The notes beneath the pieces are model-generated. The model was not told where the DNA came from. It did not search any database and worked only from the letters and a program-made list of their open reading frames with translations. Shown piece after piece: positions 5,425 to 12,788 of a DNA stretch of 12,788 nucleotides (within the stretch, counting starts at the first letter, position 1; each line of letters starts with the position of its first letter). This DNA comes from Gammaproteobacteria bacterium (GTDB lineage Bacteria > Pseudomonadota > Gammaproteobacteria > Enterobacterales > Alteromonadaceae), in assembly GCA_027484495.1 (NCBI GenBank), contig JAIXSW010000316.1, positions 1 through 12,788 on the forward strand, in the 5' to 3' direction. A program made the position numbers and the translations under genes.

Positions 5425-6924
5425 TCAGTTGCGTTTTGGTTCAGATTTTTTGTCTTCGGTAGTCGATTTCAGCGTTGGTTTTGGCGTAGTCACGGTCTTC
5501 GCTGATGTTGTTGCTGTCACAGCAGTTTTCGATTTACGTTGTATTTGGCCTGTCGGTTTTTTTGCGGCCTGTTGCTGTTCTGCTTGTTTGCGTTCATCCA
5601 CCCACAATAACGTGTCGTAATAGCGGCGGATATTCTCCACGTAATACACCGCCATGTCGCCACGCGCATAACCAGTGCGGGTCTGCCGGTAGTATTTACG
5701 CTGGCGCAGCTGCGGCAGGCGTTGTTTTACTTCGGCCCAGTTATCGGCATTGGCCCCGTCTTTTTCCGTCAGCAAGCGCGCGCTTTCAACATGACTTAAA
5801 CCCAGATTGTAGGCGGCAAGTGCGAACCAAAGCCGGTCTGGCATTGGGATCCGTTCGGGTAAGCGGTCCAGCATCCGTTGCAAATAGCGGCTGCCACCGC
5901 GGATGCTTTGTGACGCATCGACCCGGCTCGACACTTTCATCAGATTGGCTGTATCGACGGTCAGCATCATCATACCGACGACGCCCTGCGGGCTGCGTGC
6001 TTTCGGATCCCAGCGAGATTCCTGATACGCCAGCGCTGCTAATAAGCGCCAGTCCAGCGGGCCGGCGTGTTGTTCAAACAGATTTTTATAGCGCGGCAGG
6101 GTTTTATCGATTGCTTCGATGTAATCCAGCGTGTCGGCATAATTAAAGCGCCGCACATGGCCAAAGTACTTATCTTCCAGCGTCAGCAAATCTGCGCCTT
6201 CATAACTGCGGCCAAAAAACTCAATAAGCACGCTGTACAGCGAATCGTCATTATTTTTTGGCAGCAGCCACGCCACCGGTTGCTGGCGTTTTAACGTTAA
6301 AGCCACGCCGAGGTTGGGGTAAAAACGCTGATTGATCGCCAGCATATGTGAATCGGCCAGCGTATAAGCGATTTTGCCTTCGGCGACTTTTTGCAGCAGT
6401 TCGGTTGGATCGTCGGTGTCGTTTAATTCAATTTGCAGCTGCGGTTCTGAAGTTTTCAGCGCCAGCAGTGTTTCGGCCTGGCTGGAGCCTTTTAGCACCA
6501 CAATAGGACCAGACAGGTCCTGCAAGGTCTTGGGCCGGCGTGTTTGCTGGCCAAACACCAGCACTTCATCAGCCAGCTGATAAGCCGGCGCCAGCCGGTA
6601 TTTTTGTTGTAAGGCTTCGGAGATAGTGGAACCGCTGGCGATTAAATCAATATCGCCATTACTAAGTTTCACTAACAGCTCATCAATATGGAAAGCGCTG
6701 ACCAGCTCGAGTTTCACCCCCAGTTTATCGGCCAGAGCCTGCGCCAGCTCATATTCATAACCGGTCGCGCCATCTGGACCAACAAAATAGCTGGTTGGAC
6801 CATTTAAGATGCCAACTCGAATGCTATCTCTTTGATAAATCTGGTGTAAATGCATAGGTGTCGGCGCCGGGCTACAGCCGGTCAGCAGGACAATCCACAG
6901 CAATACAGACAGAAAAATACGCAT
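5425..6924 (-). CDS. mltF: Membrane-bound lytic murein transglycosylase F
   Basis: Cleaves peptidoglycan between MurNAc and GlcNAc to give 1,6-anhydro ends, anchored in the envelope. The protein has 499 residues. Residues 1-16 are a lipoprotein signal with lipobox LTGC and lipidated Cys17; Ser18 at +2 predicts sorting to the outer membrane. Residues about 30-258 are a periplasmic solute-binding-like (SBP family 3) domain with GYEYELAQALAD. Residues about 275-440 are the SLT lytic domain: AYQESRWDPKARSPQGVVGMMMLT carries catalytic Glu302 (motif interrupted here as AYQESRW and GMMMLT), followed by ALAAYNLG and GYARGD/YYVENIRRYY. A Ser/Thr/Lys tail (446-499) is low-complexity and replaces the longer hydrophobic end of E. 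coli MltF. It is divergent from purL. The start is supported by the signal peptide; the Shine-Dalgarno is weak. Confidence 0.96.
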   Translation of the reverse strand: MRIFLSVLLWIVLLTGCSPAPTPMHLHQIYQRDSIRVGILNGPTSYFVGPDGATGYEYELAQALADKLGVKLELVSAFHIDELLVKLSNGDIDLIASGSTISEALQQKYRLAPAYQLADEVLVFGQQTRRPKTLQDLSGPIVVLKGSSQAETLLALKTSEPQLQIELNDTDDPTELLQKVAEGKIAYTLADSHMLAINQRFYPNLGVALTLKRQQPVAWLLPKNNDDSLYSVLIEFFGRSYEGADLLTLEDKYFGHVRRFNYADTLDYIEAIDKTLPRYKNLFEQHAGPLDWRLLAALAYQESRWDPKARSPQGVVGMMMLTVDTANLMKVSSRVDASQSIRGGSRYLQRMLDRLPERIPMPDRLWFALAAYNLGLSHVESARLLTEKDGANADNWAEVKQRLPQLRQRKYYRQTRTGYARGDMAVYYVENIRRYYDTLLWVDERKQAEQQQAAKKPTGQIQRKSKTAVTATTSAKTVTTPKPTLKSTTEDKKSEPKRN

Positions 6925-6956
6925 TCACACCAAGCCTTTGGTCATAGAAGCCGGTA

Positions 6957-6985
6957 TTTATATCAAATTTTGTGCAATTCGTCAG
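6957..6985 (-). promoter_or_regulatory. Candidate promoter of mltF
   Basis: On the minus strand CTGACG (6980-6985) and TATAAA (6957-6962) are 17 bases apart, and TGA just before TATAAA makes an extended -10. Transcription would start near 6950, about 25 bases before the mltF ATG. Confidence 0.5.
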
Positions 6986-7032
6986 GCTTTGCCGTGTTCG
7001 CTGGCGGTTTTCACGACAGAAGCAAAGTGACA

Positions 7033-7054
7033 GAGCCGCGGCAAATCCGCGCTC
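7033..7054. repeat. Short inverted repeat between mltF and purL
   Basis: GAG-C-CGCGG (7033-7041) pairs with CCGCG-CTC (7047-7054) around CAAAT, with one unpaired C. It lies about 40 bases upstream of the purL -10 and about 50 bases upstream of the mltF -35, so it could be a shared operator. It does not match the PurR consensus, and no function can be assigned. Confidence 0.35.
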
Positions 7055-7092
7055 AAACGGCTTTATTGATACCCAAGGACGGCTTTTTTCTT

Positions 7093-7098
7093 TATAAT
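7093..7098 (+). promoter_or_regulatory. Consensus -10 element of purL
   Basis: TATAAT is a perfect -10 hexamer, about 52 bases before the purL ATG. TTGATA (7066-7071) is the only good -35 but sits 21 bases away; at 16-18 bases the hexamers are poor, which suggests activator help or a low-efficiency -35. The in-frame ATG at 7097 overlaps this element and so cannot be the translation start. Confidence 0.5.
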
Positions 7099-7150
7099 GC
7101 GGCGCCGATTTCAAGGTTCCGTCCACGACCAACCCACGGGAAAAAAATCT

Positions 7151-10100
7151 ATGTTAATCCTGCGTGGTGCAGCTGCACTGTCCGAGTTCCGAGTTCAGAA
7201 AATCATCGATCTGTGTGCCGAGGCCCAACTGCCTGTCAGCGATGTTTATGCCGAATTTATGCATTTTGCCGATGTGACCGACAGCCTAAGCGCTGCTGAG
7301 CACAACACGCTGGAAAAACTGCTGACCTACGGACCAACGCTGGCATCGCACCAGCCGGCCGGCCAGTTATTACTGGTAACGCCACGTCCTGGCACTATTT
7401 CGCCGTGGTCGTCTAAAGCGACCGATATCGCGCACAACTGTGGTCTGAACAAAGTGCTGCGGTTAGAACGCGGTGTCGCTTATTACATGACCACCACGCG
7501 CGCACTGTCTGCAACTGAGCAGCAACAAGTGGCAGCGCTGATCCACGACCGTATGATGGAAGTGGTGTTTACTGAACTGCAGCAAGCCGCCGCTCTGTTT
7601 AACAAAGCTGAACCGGCGCCGGTATCTTCGGTCGACATTCTGGCCGGTGGCCGCGCAGCGTTGGTTGAAGCCAATATCCGCATGGGCCTGGCCCTGGCCG
7701 ATGATGAAATCGATTATCTGTTCAGCAATTTCACCGCACTGGGCCGTAACCCGAACGACATCGAACTTTATATGTTTGCGCAGGCCAACTCTGAGCACTG
7801 CCGCCACAAAATTTTCAACGCCGACTGGACCATCGACGGCGAGAAACAGCCGAAGTCGCTGTTTAAAATGATCAAAAACACCATGGAAAAGACGCCGGAC
7901 TATGTGCTGTCGGCTTACAAAGACAACGCCGCGGTGATGGAAGGTTCAAAAGCCGGTCGCTTCTTCCCAACGCCGGATACGCAGGAATATCAGTACCACC
8001 ACGAAGATATTCATGTGTTGATGAAAGTTGAAACCCACAACCACCCAACGGCGATTTCGCCATTCCCGGGCGCAGCCACAGGATCTGGTGGTGAAATTCG
8101 CGACGAAGGTGCGACCGGTGTTGGTTCCAAACCAAAAGCCGGTCTGGTTGGTTTTTCAGTATCGAACTTACGCATTCCGGGCTTTGAACAGCCGTGGGAA
8201 ACTGATTTTGGTAAGCCAGGTCGCATCGTATCGGCGCTCGACATCATGACCGAAGGCCCGCTCGGTGGCGCTGCGTTTAATAACGAATTCGGCCGGCCAA
8301 ACATCCTTGGTTATTTCCGCACATACGAAGAACAAGTGCCAAGCCATAACGGTGAGGAAGTGCGTGGTTACCATAAACCGATCATGATCGCCGGTGGTCT
8401 TGGCAATATCCGTGCTGAGCATGTGCAAAAAGGTGATTTACCGGTTGGCGCCAAGTTAGTCGTGCTCGGCGGCCCGGCAATGAATATCGGCCTCGGTGGT
8501 GGTGCAGCCTCTTCGATGGCGTCTGGCCAATCGGCCGAAGATTTGGATTTTGCCTCAGTGCAACGCGAGAACCCGGAAATCGAACGCCGTTGTCAGGAAG
8601 TGATCGACCGCTGCTGGCAGTTGGGCGCAGACAACCCGATCGTGTTTATCCACGACGTCGGTGCCGGTGGTTTATCTAATGCGTTCCCGGAACTGGTCAA
8701 CGACGGCGGTGTTGGCGGCAAGTTTGAACTGCGCAACGTACCAAACGATGAACCAGGCATGTCACCATTAGAAATTTGGTGTAACGAGTCGCAGGAACGC
8801 TATGTGATGGCGATCCCGGCTGACAAAATGCCGGTATTTGAACAAATCTGTAAACGTGAACGCGCACCTTATGCGGTGGTTGGCGAAGCGACGGCAGAGC
8901 AGCACCTGACACTGTCGGACACCCATTTCGGCAATACGCCAATTGACCTGCCACTGTCGGTATTACTTGGCAAAGCACCAAAAATGCACCGCGATGTGCA
9001 ATCAAAACAAAGTAGCGGCAAAGCGCTGGACTTGACCGGTGTCAGCATTAAAGACGCCACTGAACGCTTATTACGCTTACCGACTATTGCGGAAAAGACC
9101 TTCCTGATCAGCATCGGCGACCGTTCAGTCACCGGCATGGTGGCACGTGACCAAATGGTCGGTCCATGGCAGGTTCCGGTTGCGAACTGTGCTGTGACCA
9201 CCGCTGCGCTGGATACTTATCATGGCGAAGCGATGTCGATGGGCGAGCGTACGCCGGTCGCGCTGTTAGATTTCGGCGCTTCAGCCCGTCTGGCAGTTGC
9301 TGAATCTATTACCAATATCGCGGCAACAGACATTGGCGATTTAAAACGGATTAAGTTATCTGCCAACTGGATGTCTGCAGCCGGTCACCCGGGTGAAGAC
9401 GCCGGCCTGTATCAGGCGGTCAAAGCTATCGGTGAAGAATTGTGTCCGGCGCTGGGTATCACCATTCCGGTTGGTAAAGACTCGATGTCGATGAAAACCA
9501 AGTGGCAGGAAAACGGTGAAGACAAAGCAGTGACAGCACCGATGTCGCTGGTGATCACCGCCTTTGCTCGTGTCGAAGACGTGCGCAAAACCGTCACGCC
9601 ACAGCTGCGTACCGACAAAGGCGCAAGCTCGTTGTTGCTGATTGATTTAGGCCAGGGTGAAAACCGCTTAGGCGCATCGTGCTTGGCACAAGTTTACAAA
9701 CAGCTGGGCCAAACCACACCAGATCTGGCATCGCCGGAACTGCTGGCGAATTTCTTCCACGCCATTCAGCAACTGACTCACGAGCAAAAACTGCTGGCGT
9801 ACCATGACCGCTCAGACGGTGGTTTACTGGTGACGCTGGCGGAAATGGCCTTCGCCGGTAAAGCGGGCTGGAATGTCGATATCAACGCTTTAGGCAACGA
9901 TGATCTGGCCGTGCTGTTCAGTGAAGAGCTCGGTGCTGTGATCCAGGTTGCCGACAGCGAACTGGCGTATGTCCAGCAAGTGCTGGCGAAGCATGGTCTG
10001 GCAGCGCACAGCTTTGTGCTCGGCGCCGTCAGCAACAGTGACGTGCTCAGCGTCAGTCGTGGCGATACCGTGATTTTCAGCGACAGCCGTACTCGTCTGC

Positions 10101-11044
10101 GTTGTATCTGGGCTGAGACGACGCACCAAATGCAGGCGCGCCGTGACAACCCGGCATGCGCGGCACAAGAACATGCAGCCAAAGCCGATCAACAGGATCC
10201 AGGCCTGAACGTCAAACTGAGTTTTGACCTGAACGAAGATGTCGCTGCGCCTTATATCCTCAAAGGTGCTAAGCCGAAAGTGGCCGTGCTGCGTGAGCAA
10301 GGCGTCAACTCGCATGTGGAAATGGCGGCGGCGTTTAATCGTGCCGGTTTCACTGCGGTCGACGTGCACATGAGCGACATTCTGAGCGGTCGTCGCAGTC
10401 TGGAAGAGTTTAACGGTCTGGTTGCTTGTGGCGGCTTTAGCTACGGTGACGTGTTAGGCGCCGGTGAAGGCTGGGCCAAATCCATTCTGTTTAACGAACA
10501 GGCACGGCGTGAATTCAGCCAGTTCTTCGAGCGTGAGTCGACGTTCACCCTCGGCGTCTGTAACGGCTGTCAGATGGTGTCGAACCTGAAATCGCTGATC
10601 CCGGGCGCTGATTTGTGGCCACGTTTTGTCCGCAACAAATCAGAACGTTTTGAAGCGCGTTTCAGCCTGGTTGAAGTACAGCAGAACCCGTCATTGCTGT
10701 TTGCGGGCATGGCCGGTTCACGGATGCCAATCGCCGTGTCACATGGTGAAGGCCATACTGAGTTCGCAAGCAGCGCAGCCTTAGCGGCAGCAGAGCAAAG
10801 CGGCACTATCGCGCTGCGTTTTGTTGACAACTATGGTCAGGTGACCACGCAATACCCAGCGAACCCGAACGGTTCTGCCAACGGGATCACGGCGCTGACT
10901 ACCACCGACGGCCGCGTCACTATCATGATGCCGCATCCGGAGCGCGTATTCCGCGCCGTCAGCAACAGCTGGCATCCGGACGAGTGGCAGGAAGACAGCC
11001 CATGGCTGCGCATGTTCCGCAACGCACGGGTGTGGTTGGGTTAA
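7151..11044 (+). CDS. purL: Phosphoribosylformylglycinamidine synthase (large form)
   Basis: Converts FGAR, ATP and glutamine to FGAM, the fourth step of purine synthesis; a single cytoplasmic chain of 1297 residues (E. coli 1295). The start MLILRGAAALSEF matches the family N-terminus and follows GGGA (7138-7141). The N-terminal PurS-like domain comes first, then a linker, then the two ATP-binding AIRS-like halves: ELYMFAQANSEHCRHK, VETHNHPTAISP and GGAASSMASGQS in the first, and TVGDRS-like, LSANWMSAAGHPGEDAGL and VGKDSMSMKT in the second. The C-terminal glutamine amidotransferase has GVCNGCQM with nucleophile Cys1137 and MMPHPERVFR with His1262 and Glu1264, each two above the E. coli number. 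It ends SPWLRMFRNARVWLG, as expected. It is monocistronic, between its own promoter and a UUCG terminator. Confidence 0.99.
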   Translation: MLILRGAAALSEFRVQKIIDLCAEAQLPVSDVYAEFMHFADVTDSLSAAEHNTLEKLLTYGPTLASHQPAGQLLLVTPRPGTISPWSSKATDIAHNCGLNKVLRLERGVAYYMTTTRALSATEQQQVAALIHDRMMEVVFTELQQAAALFNKAEPAPVSSVDILAGGRAALVEANIRMGLALADDEIDYLFSNFTALGRNPNDIELYMFAQANSEHCRHKIFNADWTIDGEKQPKSLFKMIKNTMEKTPDYVLSAYKDNAAVMEGSKAGRFFPTPDTQEYQYHHEDIHVLMKVETHNHPTAISPFPGAATGSGGEIRDEGATGVGSKPKAGLVGFSVSNLRIPGFEQPWETDFGKPGRIVSALDIMTEGPLGGAAFNNEFGRPNILGYFRTYEEQVPSHNGEEVRGYHKPIMIAGGLGNIRAEHVQKGDLPVGAKLVVLGGPAMNIGLGGGAASSMASGQSAEDLDFASVQRENPEIERRCQEVIDRCWQLGADNPIVFIHDVGAGGLSNAFPELVNDGGVGGKFELRNVPNDEPGMSPLEIWCNESQERYVMAIPADKMPVFEQICKRERAPYAVVGEATAEQHLTLSDTHFGNTPIDLPLSVLLGKAPKMHRDVQSKQSSGKALDLTGVSIKDATERLLRLPTIAEKTFLISIGDRSVTGMVARDQMVGPWQVPVANCAVTTAALDTYHGEAMSMGERTPVALLDFGASARLAVAESITNIAATDIGDLKRIKLSANWMSAAGHPGEDAGLYQAVKAIGEELCPALGITIPVGKDSMSMKTKWQENGEDKAVTAPMSLVITAFARVEDVRKTVTPQLRTDKGASSLLLIDLGQGENRLGASCLAQVYKQLGQTTPDLASPELLANFFHAIQQLTHEQKLLAYHDRSDGGLLVTLAEMAFAGKAGWNVDINALGNDDLAVLFSEELGAVIQVADSELAYVQQVLAKHGLAAHSFVLGAVSNSDVLSVSRGDTVIFSDSRTRLRCIWAETTHQMQARRDNPACAAQEHAAKADQQDPGLNVKLSFDLNEDVAAPYILKGAKPKVAVLREQGVNSHVEMAAAFNRAGFTAVDVHMSDILSGRRSLEEFNGLVACGGFSYGDVLGAGEGWAKSILFNEQARREFSQFFERESTFTLGVCNGCQMVSNLKSLIPGADLWPRFVRNKSERFEARFSLVEVQQNPSLLFAGMAGSRMPIAVSHGEGHTEFASSAALAAAEQSGTIALRFVDNYGQVTTQYPANPNGSANGITALTTTDGRVTIMMPHPERVFRAVSNSWHPDEWQEDSPWLRMFRNARVWLG

Positions 11045-11063
11045 TCACCGGACTTTTCCTGAT

Positions 11064-11089
11064 AAAAAACCAGCTTCGGCTGGTTTTTT
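11064..11089 (+). terminator. Rho-independent terminator after purL
   Basis: AAAAAACCAGC pairs perfectly with GCTGGTTTTTT over 11 bases around a TTCG tetraloop; the T-run extends to 11090. It starts 20 bases after the purL stop codon and separates purL from the export genes. Confidence 0.94.
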
Positions 11090-11108
11090 TGTTTGGTGTC
11101 CAGCACGA

Positions 11109-11201
11109 CACTGCGTGGGTATGGAGGCCGAGCAGCGCACCGCCTGCTATTGTCGGTTGCACTGAGGCAGCTCTTCGTTTTAAGCTGAACCCTACGCAGT
11201 G
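11109..11201 (+). repeat. Long-range inverted repeat in the leader of the export operon
   Basis: CACTGCGT-GGG (11109-11119) pairs with CCC-T-ACGCAGTG (11190-11201): 8 plus 3 pairs with one bulged T, enclosing 70 bases. A smaller stem, CAGCT (11168-11172) with AGCTG (11183-11187), lies inside. No open frame of meaningful size fits the enclosed bases (the best is 14 codons from 11121 with no Shine-Dalgarno). It could be a structured 5' leader, paired operators or a remnant of an element. Confidence 0.4.
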
Positions 11202-11213
11202 ACGCGCTATAAC
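11185..11213 (+). promoter_or_regulatory. Weak candidate promoter for the export operon
   Basis: CTGAAC (11185-11190) and TATAAC (11208-11213) are 17 bases apart and would start transcription about 15 bases before the ATG at 11235. The -35 is poor. An alternative is TTGCAC (11157-11162) with TTAAGC (11180-11185). Neither is convincing. The purL terminator just upstream means some promoter should lie in 11091-11234. Confidence 0.3.
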
Positions 11214-11234
11214 AATTCCAACAGAAGCGACCCG

Positions 11235-12476
11235 ATGTCTTCAATTTTCCGGCCCGAAGTGCTGGCCAGGCAGCAACAGCGCCTGCAAGGCCAAATCAAC
11301 CTGACCCGACCGCCGCAGCTGGTATGGCTGAGCCTGTTGTTATTGGTTATTGCCGTGCTCAGCATCAGCTTTCTGCTCAGCGCCAACTATACCCGTAAAG
11401 AAACGGTGCAAGGACTGCTGCAGCCGGTACAGGGCCAGGTTCGAGTGCAGGCGCAAAATAGCGGTGTGGTCAGCCAACTCAAGGTGCAGGAAGGTCAGCT
11501 GGTCAAAGCCGGCACGCCGTTGTTACAGCTCAACAGCAGTAAAATTGGTGCCGGTCAGACAGATTTAAGCCAAAGCCTGCAAACCGAAATGGGCCGGATG
11601 CTGGATAATAAAATCAATGAGCAGCAACAGCTGCAGCAGCGTCATCAAATGGAACTGCAGGCGCTGCAAAATCAAATCGACAATGATAAAGCCCGTTTAC
11701 AGGAACTGGCGCAGCAGCTGGTGACTTTCCGAGAACGTCTGAGCATTAATCAGCAACAGCTGGCACAGTTACAGAAGTTATCCGGCAGCGGTTATATCTC
11801 CGGCCTTGAAATCAATAAACAAAAAGACGCGTTGCTGGCCCTGCAGCAGCAGGAAAAAAGCCTGCAATCCGAACAGTTAAAACTGCAGCAGCAACTACAA
11901 CAAAACCAAGATTTACTGACTCAGCTGCCGCTACGTCAACAAACTGAACTGACGCAGCTGGCAAATGAGCTGTCTGCCCTGAAAAACCAGCGCACCGAAT
12001 TACAGCAACAGCAGGAAATTTGGCTGACCGCTCCGGTCGACGGACAGGTCAGTGCGCTGCGGGTCAGTGCTGGTCAAACCTTGGACGCCGGAGCTGTGGC
12101 GCTGACCTTGTTGCCGGTGAATGCCGAGCTCGAAGCCATTCTGTATGTGCCGACCCGGTCTATTGCTTTTGTCAGTACCGGCCAGCCGGTGCGTATTCGC
12201 TACGATGCTTTCCCGTTTCAACGCTTTGGTGTATTCAGCGGCACGGTACATGAACTGAGTAATACCGTGCTATTGCCATCCGAAGTGGCCGAGGTCGCAT
12301 TGCAGCAGCCCAGCTACCGGCTGAAAGTGCGCCTCAGCGGCCAGGCGATCCAGGCTTATCAGCGTGAATTGCCACTCAAAGCCGGTATGACGTTACAAGC
12401 GGATTTAATCACCGAACAACGCAATTTATGGCAGTGGTTGTTTGACCCGATCCTGGCCTTACGGGGACAATTCTGA
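11235..12476 (+). CDS. HlyD-family membrane fusion protein of a peptide exporter
   Basis: Periplasmic adaptor that links an inner-membrane ABC exporter to an outer-membrane channel in type I secretion. The protein has 413 residues: a cytoplasmic N-terminus, one membrane helix (about 28-49), a first lipoyl/barrel segment (about 70-100, SGVVSQLKVQEGQLVKAG), a long Gln-rich coiled-coil hairpin (about 115-260), the second lipoyl half (APVDGQVSALRVSAGQ, 266-281) and a C-terminal beta-barrel (about 296-395). The start at 11235 is preferred over an upstream in-frame start at 11199 because MSSIFRPEVL resembles family N-termini; the Shine-Dalgarno (AGAAG) is weak. Its stop overlaps the next gene's ATG (TGATG), so the two are translationally coupled. 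The pairing with a C39-peptidase transporter places it in the CvaA/RaxA-like branch. Confidence 0.92.
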   Translation: MSSIFRPEVLARQQQRLQGQINLTRPPQLVWLSLLLLVIAVLSISFLLSANYTRKETVQGLLQPVQGQVRVQAQNSGVVSQLKVQEGQLVKAGTPLLQLNSSKIGAGQTDLSQSLQTEMGRMLDNKINEQQQLQQRHQMELQALQNQIDNDKARLQELAQQLVTFRERLSINQQQLAQLQKLSGSGYISGLEINKQKDALLALQQQEKSLQSEQLKLQQQLQQNQDLLTQLPLRQQTELTQLANELSALKNQRTELQQQQEIWLTAPVDGQVSALRVSAGQTLDAGAVALTLLPVNAELEAILYVPTRSIAFVSTGQPVRIRYDAFPFQRFGVFSGTVHELSNTVLLPSEVAEVALQQPSYRLKVRLSGQAIQAYQRELPLKAGMTLQADLITEQRNLWQWLFDPILALRGQF

Positions 12477-12788
12477 TGAGTCAGCTCGCCAGTCAACTGA
12501 AGTTATGGCCCGCGCAACGGCTACCGGTGTTATTGCAGTCCGAAGCGGCGGAGTGCGGTATCGCTTGCCTTGGCATGGTCGCCGGATTTTACGGTCATCA
12601 CCTTAATATCCAGCAATTGCGTGCCTTATTTGGTAGCTCAATCGCTGGTTGCACCATGAAAGACTTGGTCGAATTTGCCAGTCGTCTGGCACTGAGTGGC
12701 CGCGCTCTGAAGCTGGAACCAGCAGCGCTTGGCAAGTTGCAGTTGCCGGCGATTTTGCACTGGGATATGAATCATTTTGTCGTGTTGA
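12476..12788 (+). CDS. C39-peptidase ABC transporter, N-terminal part (partial)
   Basis: First 104 residues of a bacteriocin-type ABC exporter that cuts double-glycine leader peptides and moves the product across the inner membrane. What is visible is the C39 cysteine peptidase domain: LLQSEAAECGIACLGM has the oxyanion Gln21 and catalytic Cys27, then FYGHHLNIQQLRALFG, SIAGCTMKDLVEFA and LPAILHWDMNHFVVL with the catalytic His100. The membrane and ATPase domains (about 600 more residues) lie beyond the window. Both catalytic residues are present, so it is a peptidase-competent type rather than the inactive C39-like domain of HlyB. The ATG overlaps the stop of the HlyD gene. The domain is also used for RTX-like or microcin export, so the cargo cannot be named. 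Confidence 0.93.
   Translation, partial: MSQLASQLKLWPAQRLPVLLQSEAAECGIACLGMVAGFYGHHLNIQQLRALFGSSIAGCTMKDLVEFASRLALSGRALKLEPAALGKLQLPAILHWDMNHFVVL

Noticed and set aside
7051..7066. Possible PurR box upstream of purL (CAAACGG core)
   Set aside because: Only about 7 of 11 consensus positions match and the right half is poor.
7097..7150. Upstream ATG extending PurL by 18 residues
   Set aside because: The ATG lies within the TATAAT -10 element, and the extension is not part of the PurL family N-terminus.
7872..10369. Many 60-160-codon minus-strand frames opposite purL
   Set aside because: All lie within a perfectly conserved PurL coding frame and follow its codon periodicity; none has a plausible ribosome-binding site or recognisable domain.
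11121..11165. Possible 14-codon peptide, a candidate exported substrate, before the HlyD gene
   Set aside because: Too short, no Gly-Gly leader and no Shine-Dalgarno.
11109..11220. tRNA, integron attC site or c-di-GMP riboswitch in the leader of the export operon
   Set aside because: No T-loop or acceptor pattern, no attC core sites and no riboswitch signature could be matched.

Overview
The window looks like chromosomal DNA of a gammaproteobacterium, probably from the Alteromonadales/Chromatiales-like group (Rheinheimera or a relative is my guess; there is no 16S or marker search behind it). GuaB, GuaA, TadA and PurL match, from memory, the Escherichia coli proteins closely enough that catalytic residues keep nearly the same numbers. 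The gene set xseA, guaBA, tadA, mltF and purL is conserved housekeeping in this class.

Layout. 1-879 (-): 5' part of xseA (exonuclease VII large subunit), cut by the window edge. It is divergent from guaB (1025-2494) and guaA (2580-4157), the IMP-to-GMP operon, which has a strong hairpin between its genes and ends in a UUCG-loop terminator. 4220-4438 (-): a 72-residue PspB-like membrane protein. 4639-5196 (+): tadA, the tRNA adenosine deaminase. 5148-5321 (-): a small arginine/lysine-rich protein of 57 residues, with its own promoter and Shine-Dalgarno sequence, overlapping the tadA 3' end. 5425-6924 (-): mltF, a lipoprotein lytic transglycosylase. 7151-11044 (+): purL, the 1297-residue FGAM synthase, divergent from mltF and ended by a second UUCG terminator. 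11235-12476 and 12476-12788 (+): a HlyD-type membrane fusion protein and the start of a C39-peptidase ABC transporter, an export pair of the bacteriocin/double-glycine-peptide type, cut at the right edge.

How the genes work together. guaB, guaA and purL are purine biosynthesis: PurL acts in the route to IMP, and GuaB and GuaA take IMP to GMP. tadA makes inosine at tRNA position 34, xseA degrades single-stranded DNA, and mltF turns over peptidoglycan. The only accessory-looking part is the export operon at the right end, whose substrate is not visible here.

The items most worth a second look are the small basic protein gene, the export operon with its structured 190-bp leader, the orphan PspB-like protein and the guaB-guaA hairpin. 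I saw no CRISPR array, tRNA, rRNA, insertion sequence or phage gene. No entirely new system can be claimed from this window alone.
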